Of a DNA stretch of 46,522 nt, positions 1 through 8,809 are shown piece by piece (position 1 is the stretch's first letter; each line of letters starts with the position of its first letter). The DNA lies in NCBI GenBank assembly GCA_022795155.1, contig JAAWGF010000011.1, positions 1 to 46,522 on the forward strand, written 5' to 3'. The position numbers were made by a program, and so were the translations under genes. The notes beneath the pieces are model-generated. The model saw nothing but the letters and a program-made list of their open reading frames with translations. It was not told the origin of the DNA and made no database searches. The stretch comes from Bacilli bacterium (GTDB taxonomy: Bacteria; Bacillota_I; Bacilli_A; RF39; UBA660).

Positions 1-376
<376 letters not shown>

Positions 377-440
377 CATAAAATTTGAAGAGATTACACA
401 TTATCATGTTTTGAGAGAATTATTTCTCAAGTATATTAAA

Positions 441-542
441 TTGGTAACGATAGCAAAGTGGATACACCTGTTCCCATACCGAACACAGAAGTTAAGCACT
501 TTAACGCCGACAATAGTGTAAGCGAAGATAGGTAGTTGCCAA
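441..542 (+). rRNA. 5S ribosomal RNA
   Basis: The 5S core ACCTGTTCCCATACCGAACA is present, followed by GAAGTTAAG. The ends TTGGTAAC and GTTGCCAA pair to form the terminal helix, which fixes both boundaries. The gene lies 64 bases after the 23S end, the usual rrn order. A run of seven T follows directly and probably ends the transcript. At about 102 bases it is slightly short for a 5S gene. Confidence 0.95.
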
Positions 543-607
543 TTTTTTTGTGTCCTTTTTTATTTTTTGGTGTATACTATTATTAGAAGCTTAATAATGG
601 AGGGCAT

Positions 608-1858
608 ATGAAGAGAATAATTATTTGTACACTATTTATACTTATTGTTATACTATCGTTTTTGTTATTAAATAAAAATCAACCAAGCGAAAAAACAAAA
701 AAAATGATTGATTTATCTAATTATACTATTGATGAGCTAAAGCAATTTGCTAGTGATAATTCTTTAAATTTAAAAATAAATGAAATTTATTCAAATGATT
801 TCCCTATAAATTCTATTATGAATCAAAGTATAATGGAAGGAGAAGAATACACCGATAATTATGATTTAACTGTTGATTTAGTTATAGGAACATTAGAAGA
901 TAAGATAAATCAACAAATAAAAGCATATGTTGATAATAATGTCAATGAATTAGGTAGGGTTCCAATTATGATGTACCATGGTATTCATCATAAAAGCAAT
1001 AGTGATACAGACTATATTGGTGGCAATATTGATAAAGATGGTTATCAAAGGACTAGTGAGGCTTTCAGAAATGATTTAGAGTTCTATTACCAAAATAATT
1101 ATCGAATGATTAGACTTACAGATTATGTTGATGGTATAATAGATGTTGAACTAGGAAAAAGCCCTATTATATTAACTTTTGACGATGGTCTTCAAAATAA
1201 TATCAATGTTATAGGTGTAGATGAAAATGGAGAAATAATTATTGATCCAAATTGTGCTGTTGGTATCTTGGAGGAATTTAAAAAGAAATATCCCGACTAT
1301 AATGTTACTGCAACTTTCTTTGTAAATTATGAATTATTTAATCAGCCAGAATATAATGAGAAAATATTGAAGTGGCTAGTAGAAAATGACTATGATATTG
1401 GCAATCATACAGCAACTCATGCAGATTTTACCAAAATCGATATTAACAAAACAAATTATCAGATTGGTAGCGTATATGAATTATTAGGTAATATAATTCC
1501 TAATCAATATGTCAATATTGTAGCGTTACCTTATGGCTCCCCATATAAGAAAAGTCATGCGAATTTTCAAAATATTTTAAATTCTAACTATAATGGTAAT
1601 AATTATAATACTAAATCAGCATTAAGAGTAGGGTGGGAAAGCGACTATTCACCTTTTAGTATAAATTTTGATCCAACTTTTCTTAAGCGAATTAGAGCTT
1701 ATGATAACAATGGGGAAGAGTTCGACATAGAAATGAATTTTAAAATGTTAGAAAAAAACCGTTACATATCAGATGGTGATAAAAATAAAATAGTTGTAAA
1801 GGAAAGTGATTTATCTTCGATAAATAATACATTTAATTTAGAGATAATTACTTATTAG
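608..1858 (+). CDS. Membrane-anchored polysaccharide deacetylase with PASTA-like segment
   Basis: The protein has 416 residues. Residues 1-22 form an N-terminal membrane anchor or uncleaved signal. Residues 34-95 resemble a PASTA domain, a cell-wall-binding fold (IDLSNYTIDELKQFA... ending in DLVIG). The NodB-type deacetylase domain follows, with motif 1 LTFDDG near residue 194, the metal-binding NHTATH motif near residue 265, and the preceding VPIMMYHGI typical of this group. It probably removes N-acetyl groups from peptidoglycan or a surface glycan outside the cell. The start is set by GGAGGG at 599-604. It is transcribed alone, with a terminator directly after it. Confidence 0.85.
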   Translation: MKRIIICTLFILIVILSFLLLNKNQPSEKTKKMIDLSNYTIDELKQFASDNSLNLKINEIYSNDFPINSIMNQSIMEGEEYTDNYDLTVDLVIGTLEDKINQQIKAYVDNNVNELGRVPIMMYHGIHHKSNSDTDYIGGNIDKDGYQRTSEAFRNDLEFYYQNNYRMIRLTDYVDGIIDVELGKSPIILTFDDGLQNNINVIGVDENGEIIIDPNCAVGILEEFKKKYPDYNVTATFFVNYELFNQPEYNEKILKWLVENDYDIGNHTATHADFTKIDINKTNYQIGSVYELLGNIIPNQYVNIVALPYGSPYKKSHANFQNILNSNYNGNNYNTKSALRVGWESDYSPFSINFDPTFLKRIRAYDNNGEEFDIEMNFKMLEKNRYISDGDKNKIVVKESDLSSINNTFNLEIITY

Positions 1859-1873
1859 AAAAGATTAATAAAT

Positions 1874-1900
1874 AAGTATTGAAATAATACTTTTTTTTTT
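1874..1900 (+). terminator. Rho-independent terminator after the deacetylase gene
   Basis: AAGTATT (1874-1880) pairs with AATACTT (1886-1892) across a 5-base loop. A run of ten T follows at 1891-1900. Confidence 0.8.
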
Positions 1901-1908
1901 GCTATAAT
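1900..1908 (+). promoter_or_regulatory. Extended -10 promoter of the tsaE operon
   Basis: TGC-TATAAT is a perfect extended -10 element. A -35-like TTGAAA lies at 1879-1884, inside the preceding terminator stem. Transcription should start near 1915, only about 7 bases before the first tsaE ATG, so the leader would be little more than the ribosome-binding site GGTGAT. Confidence 0.6.
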
Positions 1909-1921
1909 AATTGTGGTGATA

Positions 1922-2374
1922 ATGATGGAATATAAGATAACAACACGAAATGAGATGGAAACAATCGAGATAGCTCAAAATTTTGAGTCAGAGAAATTTC
2001 CTAACATGATTATTTGCTTAAACGGAGAATTAGGCAGTGGAAAAACTATTTTTACTAAAGGAATAGCGCAAGCTTTAGGTATAAATGAGACAATTACTTC
2101 GCCTACATTTACTATTATAAAAGAATATGCTGGCGAATTACCTTTATACCATATGGATGTTTATCGATTAAACGGAAATATAGATGGCATGGGTATTGAG
2201 GAATATTTCACAAAAGGCGGAGTTGTAATTATTGAATGGGCTGATACAATCAAAGATATATTGCCATCTGAAAGATTGGATATAAAGTTTAAAATCGTCG
2301 ATGAAAATAAGCGAATTTTAGTTTTAGTTCCACATGGAAAAATTTATGAAGATTTATGTGAGGCAGTTTTATGA
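1922..2374 (+). CDS. tsaE: tRNA threonylcarbamoyladenosine biosynthesis ATPase TsaE
   Basis: TsaE is the small P-loop ATPase of the TsaBDE complex, which makes t6A at position 37 of ANN-decoding tRNAs. The Walker A motif GELGSGKT lies near residue 36. The family motifs SPTFTI and HMDVYRL follow, and IIEWAD sits near residue 105. The length of about 150 residues is usual. The start is ATG 1922 or ATG 1925, both served by GGTGAT at 1915-1920; the frame also has GTG codons further up. It overlaps tsaB by 4 bases (ATGA), which indicates coupled translation in a four-gene operon. Confidence 0.95.
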   Translation: MMEYKITTRNEMETIEIAQNFESEKFPNMIICLNGELGSGKTIFTKGIAQALGINETITSPTFTIIKEYAGELPLYHMDVYRLNGNIDGMGIEEYFTKGGVVIIEWADTIKDILPSERLDIKFKIVDENKRILVLVPHGKIYEDLCEAVL

Positions 2375-3003
2375 CAAGCTTATTTATCGATACCTCGACA
2401 AAGTTTATAACCTTATCTATTATAAAGGATAATAAACAATGTTATTTTTTTCATGAAAAGGTATTCGAAGAATTATCAGTTAAAATTTTACCATTAATAT
2501 CTGATGCACTAAAACAATGTAATCTTAAAGCTCATGATATTAATAAAATATATATAGTTACAGGTCCTGGTAGTTTTACAGGAATTAGAATTGGTTTGAC
2601 AATATTTAAAGTAATAGCATGGACATTGAAAATTGATATAGTTCCAATTTCTAGTTTAGAATTAATAGCTTCAACTAAGACGGATACAGATTATATTGTA
2701 CCTTGTATTGATGCTAGACGTGGTAATTGTTATATTGCTATATATAATGAGAATTTAGATATGATAGTATCGGATAGATTCACAAGCTTTCAATCATTTA
2801 TAGATGACATTCTGTTAGATAAAACCTTTCAAATAGTGACTTACGATGATATTGATAATGGAAATAAAATTGTACCTCAAATAGATATAATTAAAGTAAT
2901 TAATAAGCATAAAAATGACTTACCTATTAATCCACATATGATTAATCCTAATTATTTGAAAAAGACAGAGGCAGAAGAAAATTTTGAACGAAAAAATAAT
3001 TAG
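2371..3003 (+). CDS. tsaB: tRNA t6A biosynthesis protein TsaB
   Basis: TsaB is the inactive paralogue of TsaD that scaffolds the t6A synthase. The protein begins MTSLFIDTSTKFITLSI, matching the family's LAIDTS start, and has the signature TGPGSFTGIRIGLTI near residue 65. Its length of 210 residues is typical. It overlaps tsaE by 4 bases and the next acetyltransferase gene by 20 bases. Confidence 0.94.
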   Translation: MTSLFIDTSTKFITLSIIKDNKQCYFFHEKVFEELSVKILPLISDALKQCNLKAHDINKIYIVTGPGSFTGIRIGLTIFKVIAWTLKIDIVPISSLELIASTKTDTDYIVPCIDARRGNCYIAIYNENLDMIVSDRFTSFQSFIDDILLDKTFQIVTYDDIDNGNKIVPQIDIIKVINKHKNDLPINPHMINPNYLKKTEAEENFERKNN

Positions 3004-3415
3004 GAAAATAGACTTAAGTCAAATAAATGAGTTACAAAAACTAGTTGCGAATTTTAATATTAAATTAAGAATAGAAGATTTAGAAAATAAAAATTCCTAT
3101 TATATAGGTTGTATAATTAATAATAGCTTAGTAGCTTTTTTAAATTATTGCGTTTATTATGAACGTGCGGAGGTTAATTATATTTTTGTAATGTCAGAAT
3201 ATCGTAGAAATAATATAGCTACAGAAATGTTACAATATATGCTGGTAAATATTAATAATCTAGATAATGTTACCTTAGAGGTGCGACAAAATAATTTCGC
3301 AGCTATTGAATTATATAAAAAGATAGGTTTTAAGGAATGTGCGATTAGAAAAAATTATTATGGCAAAGAGGACGCTATACTAATGTTAAAGGAACTTGGT
3401 GATAGTTATGAATGA
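2984..3415 (+). CDS. rimI: RimI-like GNAT N-acetyltransferase
   Basis: This is a 143-residue GNAT-fold acetyltransferase. The acetyl-CoA binding region is visible as YRRNNIATEMLQYML near residue 74, and the C-terminal NFAAIELYKKIGF is the typical GNAT motif B. RimI homologues commonly sit between tsaB and tsaD and may acetylate ribosomal protein S18 or other N-termini. The start is a TTG inside the tsaB 3' end, because no ATG lies near the beginning of the domain. The gene overlaps tsaD by 8 bases. RimI identity rests on position as much as on sequence. Confidence 0.85.
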   Translation: MNEKIIRKIDLSQINELQKLVANFNIKLRIEDLENKNSYYIGCIINNSLVAFLNYCVYYERAEVNYIFVMSEYRRNNIATEMLQYMLVNINNLDNVTLEVRQNNFAAIELYKKIGFKECAIRKNYYGKEDAILMLKELGDSYE

Positions 3416-4412
3416 TAAATATATTTTAGCAATAGAATCGAGTTGTGATGAAACAAGTGCTTCCATTATTAAAAATGGTCATGAAGAGATTGCAACTGTG
3501 GTTTTATCACAAATGGATACCCATGCGAATTATGGCGGAGTTGTGCCAGAGATAGCTAGTCGCATGCATATTGAGAATATTACTATGGTTTTGGAAGAAA
3601 CGCTTATGAAATCAAATATGACGATGGATAATATGGACGCAATTGCTGTAACTTATGGTCCAGGTCTAATTGGTTCGTTATTGATAGGCGTAGAAGCTGC
3701 CAAAACACTAGCATATATTTATAATAAACCACTAGTGCCTATTCATCATATAGCTGGGCATATTTATGCTAATAATTTAGAAAAAGAAATGGAGTTTCCT
3801 TTAATTGCTCTTGTTATTAGTGGTGGTCATACAGAATTAATTTATATGAAAGAAAATTACAATTTTAAGCGTATTGGCGGTACGCTAGATGATGCGGTTG
3901 GTGAGGCTTATGATAAGGTCGCTAGAGTTTTAAATTTGCCATATCCAGGTGGCCCATTAGTAGATAAATTAGCCTTTGAAGGTGAAGATACTTATGACTT
4001 ACCAATACCATTAGATGATAATTCATACAATTTTAGTTTCAGTGGTATTAAAAGCGCTGTAATCAATTTACGTCATAATGAAGAACAAAGAGGAAATGAA
4101 ATAAACTTAGAAAATTTAGCTTGCTCATTTCAAAATAGAGTGATTAAAATTTTAACTAAAAAAACGATGAGAGCTTTAAAAGAATATAATGTTAAAAATC
4201 TGATTATTGCAGGTGGTGTAGCTGCTAATAAAGGCATAAGAAATGAATTTGTTAAATTATGTGAAGAAAATACAATTAATTTGACAATCCCACCTATTAA
4301 TCGTTGTACTGATAATGCGGCTATGATTGGTGCTGCTGGTTATTATGCTTACAAATTAAATCATTTTGGGGATTTAAATTTAAATGCTAAAGCCACTGAT
4401 GAATTGCATTAA
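3408..4412 (+). CDS. tsaD: tRNA N6-threonylcarbamoyltransferase TsaD
   Basis: TsaD transfers the threonylcarbamoyl group to A37 of tRNA. The protein begins MNDKYILAIESSCDETSAS, the family's start signature. The metal-binding HHIAGH motif lies near residue 113, VISGGHTE near residue 134, and the C-terminal TDNAAMIGAAG is conserved. A start at ATG 3408 fits the family and gives 8-base spacing from the GG of GGTGAT; a TTG 12 bases upstream is less likely. It is the last gene of the tsaE-tsaB-rimI-tsaD operon. Confidence 0.97.
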   Translation: MNDKYILAIESSCDETSASIIKNGHEEIATVVLSQMDTHANYGGVVPEIASRMHIENITMVLEETLMKSNMTMDNMDAIAVTYGPGLIGSLLIGVEAAKTLAYIYNKPLVPIHHIAGHIYANNLEKEMEFPLIALVISGGHTELIYMKENYNFKRIGGTLDDAVGEAYDKVARVLNLPYPGGPLVDKLAFEGEDTYDLPIPLDDNSYNFSFSGIKSAVINLRHNEEQRGNEINLENLACSFQNRVIKILTKKTMRALKEYNVKNLIIAGGVAANKGIRNEFVKLCEENTINLTIPPINRCTDNAAMIGAAGYYAYKLNHFGDLNLNAKATDELH

Positions 4413-4474
4413 TAACATTAGGTATAAAAACAAAAATATAGACAAAAGTAATAAGGAATAAATGGGGTGATAAT

Positions 4475-6127
4475 GTGCTTAATGAGGAAGAAAAAAAATA
4501 TTTATCTAGCACGCGATTATCAGTAAAAATTAATTATGTTGAATTAGAAGACAATTATGAAGATGACAGTGTTTTTTATTATTATGGAAAAGGAATTGTA
4601 ATTTCGACGATTAATAGTGAAACATATATTGATAGAAATTATTATAAGGAAGAAATGCTAATTAAATTATTAGGGGATATTTTTAATTGTCTAGATACTA
4701 CAGAATTAATTTTACCAGAGGAATTTTTAACATTTAATATAATTAGTCAAACATTTAAAAAATTAACCTGTAAAGTTATTATCATAGATGGTACAAACAA
4801 AATAAATTTAGATCAATTAATCGCTATTGACAACAATTCAAGTATTAAAGAATTAAAAGTACCAGATATAGAAAAGGACATAGGTACTAACAATTTTAGT
4901 TTTAAAATAATACCTGATATTAACAATAAATTTACAAGCGATAAATTTAATAAATTTATAATTGCTGATATTTTACGCTTAAAAGCTTTAGATGTTGAAT
5001 TGCCCCTAAAAGACGACTATGTAGATTCTAGTAATAAAGAAATTAGTGAAACAAAAGATTTGGATAAGATTATTGATGTATTGGTTGATATTGATGCTTT
5101 ATCATTAACAATTCTTGATGATGGCAGTGAATCGATTCCTCAAGCATTTAAAATAATCGAGAAAATTGAACAGTCAATCGGGAGTAAAATAGAAAATATT
5201 TATTTTATTACTGGTAATCGAGATATTGAAAATATCAATAAATTAAAAATTCTTGATTCTGATCATCGCTTATCCATCATGTATGACAAGGAAATTATCT
5301 GTTCAGTTGATGACTTTATTAATATGCGAAATTATATTAACAAAATAATTGAACCAATAAAAAAATGTAGTTTATCACCATTAGAAGAAGCTTTATTTAC
5401 TTATGATATAATAAAAGATTTTTATATTGTTAATCATAAATATATGAAAGAGAAAAAGGTTTCAAGACTAATACATAGAATTTTCAAGGCTAACGATTTG
5501 AATTGTCAAGCATATTCAACTTTATATGCACAAATATTAACGGAGTTAAAAATCCAAGCATCAGATTATTCGTTATATTCACCATTAGTTGAAGAAGTTT
5601 TTTTAACAAAAGAAAACCATTCAAGAATAATGATTCATTTAATTGATAAAAAATATGCGATTGATGGACTATTTAGCACAGATGTTATTTGGGACGCTAT
5701 TAAAAAGATGAAAAAAAATTACCATTATGAATTTTTTTTAACAAAAGTCCAAAATTTGCCTAAACAATTTGTTACAGATAAATTTCCTAATGAAATTGAA
5801 TTTCTTTTAAGTAATAAAGCAGTTACTGAATTATCTAGTAAGGATGAGCAATTTTTTGAGAGATTGCTTAATAAAGAAAAAATTACTGATAGGGACATTG
5901 ATAAATTAAGGAAGATTATGACAAATAATATATCTCTTAAAGTCTTTTTATGCGCGCTATCTACGGTAAGAGTAGCACAAGGACGAGATAAACAAATCAT
6001 TAAGGATGAACTAGTAGCTATTGTCAATAGAAATAGTAAAAAAGAAAAATATACTGACATTTTTTCAGATGATAATAAAAGTTTAGATTATTTAGATATT
6101 AATATAGCAAAAAAAGATTCAAATTAA
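4475..6127 (+). CDS. Transglutaminase-like protein of unknown function
   Basis: I do not recognise this 550-residue protein as a named family. Residues 300-410 look like a transglutaminase-core domain. Cys344 lies in NCQAYSTLYAQIL, the 'C-x-x-x-a-x-l' helix of the fold. His382 lies in HSRIMIHL, and Asp397 in YAIDGLF. The Cys-His spacing of 38 and His-Asp spacing of 15 match that family's triad. No signal peptide or membrane segment is visible, so it should be cytoplasmic. The first 300 residues show no motif I can name. The GTG start at 4475 follows GGGGTGA at 4464-4470. An ATG two bases earlier opens only a short frame. Confidence 0.7.
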   Translation: MLNEEEKKYLSSTRLSVKINYVELEDNYEDDSVFYYYGKGIVISTINSETYIDRNYYKEEMLIKLLGDIFNCLDTTELILPEEFLTFNIISQTFKKLTCKVIIIDGTNKINLDQLIAIDNNSSIKELKVPDIEKDIGTNNFSFKIIPDINNKFTSDKFNKFIIADILRLKALDVELPLKDDYVDSSNKEISETKDLDKIIDVLVDIDALSLTILDDGSESIPQAFKIIEKIEQSIGSKIENIYFITGNRDIENINKLKILDSDHRLSIMYDKEIICSVDDFINMRNYINKIIEPIKKCSLSPLEEALFTYDIIKDFYIVNHKYMKEKKVSRLIHRIFKANDLNCQAYSTLYAQILTELKIQASDYSLYSPLVEEVFLTKENHSRIMIHLIDKKYAIDGLFSTDVIWDAIKKMKKNYHYEFFLTKVQNLPKQFVTDKFPNEIEFLLSNKAVTELSSKDEQFFERLLNKEKITDRDIDKLRKIMTNNISLKVFLCALSTVRVAQGRDKQIIKDELVAIVNRNSKKEKYTDIFSDDNKSLDYLDINIAKKDSN

Positions 6128-6139
6128 TGAATCCTTTTT
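6110..6139. terminator. Bidirectional terminator between convergent genes
   Basis: GATTCA (6116-6121) pairs with TGAATC (6128-6133) and is flanked by A6 and T5 runs. It can terminate the plus-strand transglutaminase-like gene and the minus-strand nucleotidyltransferase gene. Confidence 0.75.
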
Positions 6140-7055
6140 AATTCCATAAATTTTCTGGATACTCTCCATCTTTTATTAACTTTTGGATATTTTCGACAAC
6201 CTCATCCTTATCTTCTCGATAAGTTATACCATACCAAACTGCTGTTGTTGATAAAACTTCAACGCTAACTTTCTTTTCTAAAATCATTTGATAAACAGCA
6301 TCAGGTATTAAATGTTCACAAGTATCTAATTTATCTATATTTTTCATTAGATATTCTTTGAAAGAGACCTCTAAATAATCAAATAACACTGGTGTAAATG
6401 TTAACATGTTCATTGATACTAAATCATTAGGTTGTAAGTTAAATGTTTCACTACCGTCTAATGGTTCAGCAATAATTTTATTTTCAACAACGGCGACTTT
6501 ACTTTCAATCAATTTTTCTAGTTTATTATTGATTGTTTTACATACACCACGTTTAACAGCACCATTTTTTGATAAAACATTCTTTATCATGTATCCAGTA
6601 ACAAGGAATGATGTTGAATTTGTATTATTATCAATAAATTTTGAAGACACTAAATAAGCATCTTTACCATAAAAATCATCGGCATTTATAATAGTAAATT
6701 GTTCATGAATTAAATCTTTAGCAGCAAGGATAGCATGGACAGTTCCCCAAGGTTTTGTCCTACCATTTGGTATACTAAATCCTTCAGGCAAATCTTCTAA
6801 TCTTTGAAAAGCATATTCTACTTTAATTTTATTTTCAAGCCTTTTACCGATTGTTTCTCTAAATATGTCATAATTTTCTTCTTTAATAATAATGACAACT
6901 TTATTATAACCAGCCATGATTGCGTCATAAATTGAATAATCAATTATAAATTCACCATTTGGACCTATTGGGTCAATTTGTTTTAAGCCACCATATCTAG
7001 CCCCCATACCAGCTGCCATAATGAGTAAAGTTTTATCTACTTTTCTATCATTCAT
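6138..7055 (-). CDS. Sugar-phosphate nucleotidyltransferase family protein
   Basis: This is a cytoplasmic NTP-transferase of 305 residues. The nucleotide-binding signature AAGMGARYGGLKQ lies at residues 14-26, followed by DPIGPNGE. The metal-binding INADDFYG lies near residue 123. The family transfers a nucleotidyl group to a sugar phosphate for surface-glycan precursors. The exact sugar and nucleotide cannot be read from the sequence. The gene appears to have its own promoter and stands alone between convergent and tandem neighbours. Confidence 0.8.
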   Translation of the reverse strand: MNDRKVDKTLLIMAAGMGARYGGLKQIDPIGPNGEFIIDYSIYDAIMAGYNKVVIIIKEENYDIFRETIGKRLENKIKVEYAFQRLEDLPEGFSIPNGRTKPWGTVHAILAAKDLIHEQFTIINADDFYGKDAYLVSSKFIDNNTNSTSFLVTGYMIKNVLSKNGAVKRGVCKTINNKLEKLIESKVAVVENKIIAEPLDGSETFNLQPNDLVSMNMLTFTPVLFDYLEVSFKEYLMKNIDKLDTCEHLIPDAVYQMILEKKVSVEVLSTTAVWYGITYREDKDEVVENIQKLIKDGEYPENLWN

Positions 7056-7121
7056 TTTTTTACCTCTATTTCTATATTAAAATTGTAACATTATCTAGAT
7101 AATTAGTCAAATTGATAGAAT

Positions 7122-7151
7122 AAAAAAAGAGTTTTAACGTTTAAATCTCTT
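7122..7151 (-). terminator. Terminator overlapping the permease stop codon
   Basis: On the minus strand AAGAGATTTAA pairs with TTAAAACTCTT (one mismatch) across a 3-base loop and runs into seven T. The stop codon of the permease gene (7134-7136) lies in the downstream arm. Confidence 0.75.
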
Positions 7152-7919
7152 TTCTATATAAAGAATTAAATAATACATGATTGCAGCGATAATACAAAGG
7201 AGCACAATCCCAGCAATTACTAAATTTAAATTAAACACTTGTGAGCCATACATAATTAAATAACCTAATCCTGATTTAGATACTAAAAATTCACCCATTA
7301 TAACGCCGATTAAAGACATACTAATATTAATTTTAAGTGTACTAATGATATTATTATAATTTGCAGGTAAAATTAACTTAGTGTAAATCTGTTTTTTACT
7401 CGCTTTCAAAGATTTCATTAATTTAATTTTATTAACCTCAGTATCAGAAAAACCTTGGTATACATTTATAATTGTTATAATCGTTGAAATCAATAAGGCC
7501 ATGAGCACAATTGATTTAATTCCAGCTCCTGACCAAATGATTATAATAGGACCTAAAGCTACTTTAGGTAAACTATTTAAAACTGTTAAATAAGGATCAA
7601 TGACTTTAGCAATAAATTTATTCCACCACATGATTGTCGCAATAACAATACCAATTCCCGTTCCTAATAAAAAACTAATTAAAGTTTCATAAACAGTAAT
7701 CCATATATGCTGATATAAATTATTTGCTTGATGAAGTCCTATAATTGTATCAACAACTTTTTTAGGACTCGAGAATATAAAAGTGTTTATCAAATTTTTA
7801 TTAGCAAGCACCTGCCATATAGCAATAAATAAAATTATGATAATAAATTGCGATAAACGGACTAATAAATTTTTTCGTTTTATACCTTTTAAATATAACT
7901 TATGCTCATTACTAAACAT
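7134..7919 (-). CDS. ABC transporter permease, SsuC/TauC/ThiX type
   Basis: This inner-membrane permease has about 261 residues and around six hydrophobic segments. The cytoplasmic EAA-type coupling loop is visible near residues 165-190 (MKSLKASKKQIYTKLILP). The family imports organic anions such as sulfonates, taurine and nitrate, or thiamine pyrimidine precursors. I choose ATG 7919, which overlaps the ATPase stop by 8 bases and implies coupled translation. Its cognate substrate-binding protein is probably the interrupted gene at 10742-11311 and 24379-24813, so the transporter is likely inactive while the element is present. Confidence 0.88.
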   Translation of the reverse strand: MFSNEHKLYLKGIKRKNLLVRLSQFIIIILFIAIWQVLANKNLINTFIFSSPKKVVDTIIGLHQANNLYQHIWITVYETLISFLLGTGIGIVIATIMWWNKFIAKVIDPYLTVLNSLPKVALGPIIIIWSGAGIKSIVLMALLISTIITIINVYQGFSDTEVNKIKLMKSLKASKKQIYTKLILPANYNNIISTLKINISMSLIGVIMGEFLVSKSGLGYLIMYGSQVFNLNLVIAGIVLLCIIAAIMYYLILYIEKRFKR

Positions 7920-8664
7920 GAAAATCAATTTCCTTCCATATTAAATCATAATAATAAGAAAATTCCTTAGCTTTGCGATTATGGATTGGATTTGCTTTAT
8001 CGGTTAAACTTATATCAATAATCTTTTTAATTTTAGTAGGCCTATTTGATAAAACAATAACTTTATCGGCCATACTTATTGCTTCTGATATATCGTGAGT
8101 AACCATAATAACAGCCTTTTTTTCTTTTTTAATAATATTGTATACATCATCAGAAACAGCAAGACGTGTTTGGTAATCTAATGCCGAAAAAGGTTCATCC
8201 ATTAATAAAATATCCGGTTTAGTAGCTAAAGTTCTAATTAAAGAAGCTCGTTGACGCATTCCCCCAGATAGATTACTAGGATAAGCATTTGTGAATTCTT
8301 TTAGACCATACGTTTCTAATAAATCCAAAACGTATTGCTTATTTTCCTCATTTAATTCTCCATTTATCTCAAGACCTAATAAACAATTTTCTAAAATTGT
8401 CCGCCATTCAAATAAATTATCACTTTGTAGCATATAACCTATACTACTATTTTTTTTATTTTCAATAATTCCACTAGATAAATTCTCAATACCACTTAAA
8501 ATTGATAATATTGTTGATTTACCACATCCACTTGGACCTACAATCGCAATAAATTCCCCATCTAATAGGTCGAGTGAAAAATCATCGATTGCTAAAATCT
8601 CGTTCTTAGGAGTATGATATGTTTTTTTCATATTTTTAATTTTTAATATAATATTTTTCACCAT
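7912..8664 (-). CDS. ABC transporter ATP-binding protein, SsuB/TauB/ThiZ type
   Basis: The 250-residue ATPase energises the permease encoded next to it. The motifs are complete: Walker A GPSGCGKST, Q-loop MLQSDNLFEW, signature LSGGMRQR, Walker B ILLMDEPFSALD and switch histidine VTHDI. I start at ATG 8664 (MVKNIILK), preceded by AGGGTGG; an upstream frame extension has no ribosome-binding site. It is translationally coupled to the permease. Confidence 0.92.
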   Translation of the reverse strand: MVKNIILKIKNMKKTYHTPKNEILAIDDFSLDLLDGEFIAIVGPSGCGKSTILSILSGIENLSSGIIENKKNSSIGYMLQSDNLFEWRTILENCLLGLEINGELNEENKQYVLDLLETYGLKEFTNAYPSNLSGGMRQRASLIRTLATKPDILLMDEPFSALDYQTRLAVSDDVYNIIKKEKKAVIMVTHDISEAISMADKVIVLSNRPTKIKKIIDISLTDKANPIHNRKAKEFSYYYDLIWKEIDFHV

Positions 8665-8784
8665 ATAATTCCACCCTAATCTATAGTATGCATATGTTAA
8701 TAAATTGGGCATGACATTTGTTATACAATAGTGATTTTAAATATTAATATTTTTTAAAAAGTTTATTAAAAAGAATTATTTTGT

Positions 8785-8805
8785 TGTATAATATATAAAG
8801 GTGAT
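8785..8805 (+). promoter_or_regulatory. -10 element and ribosome-binding site before the Nudix-hydrolase gene
   Basis: TATAAT lies at 8787-8792 and the ribosome-binding site GGTGAT at 8800-8805. The start codon at 8810 is only 17 bases past the -10, so the leader should be about 10 bases. No convincing -35 is visible. Confidence 0.5.
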
Positions 8806-8809
8806 ATAT

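Noticed and set aside
5725-6060. Long open frame on the minus strand inside the transglutaminase-like gene
   Set aside because: It is antisense to a larger coding region, has no ribosome-binding site and gives a low-complexity hydrophobic product. The same holds for other antisense frames in this AT-rich window (for example within 15576-15866, 16925-17263 and 39213-39512).
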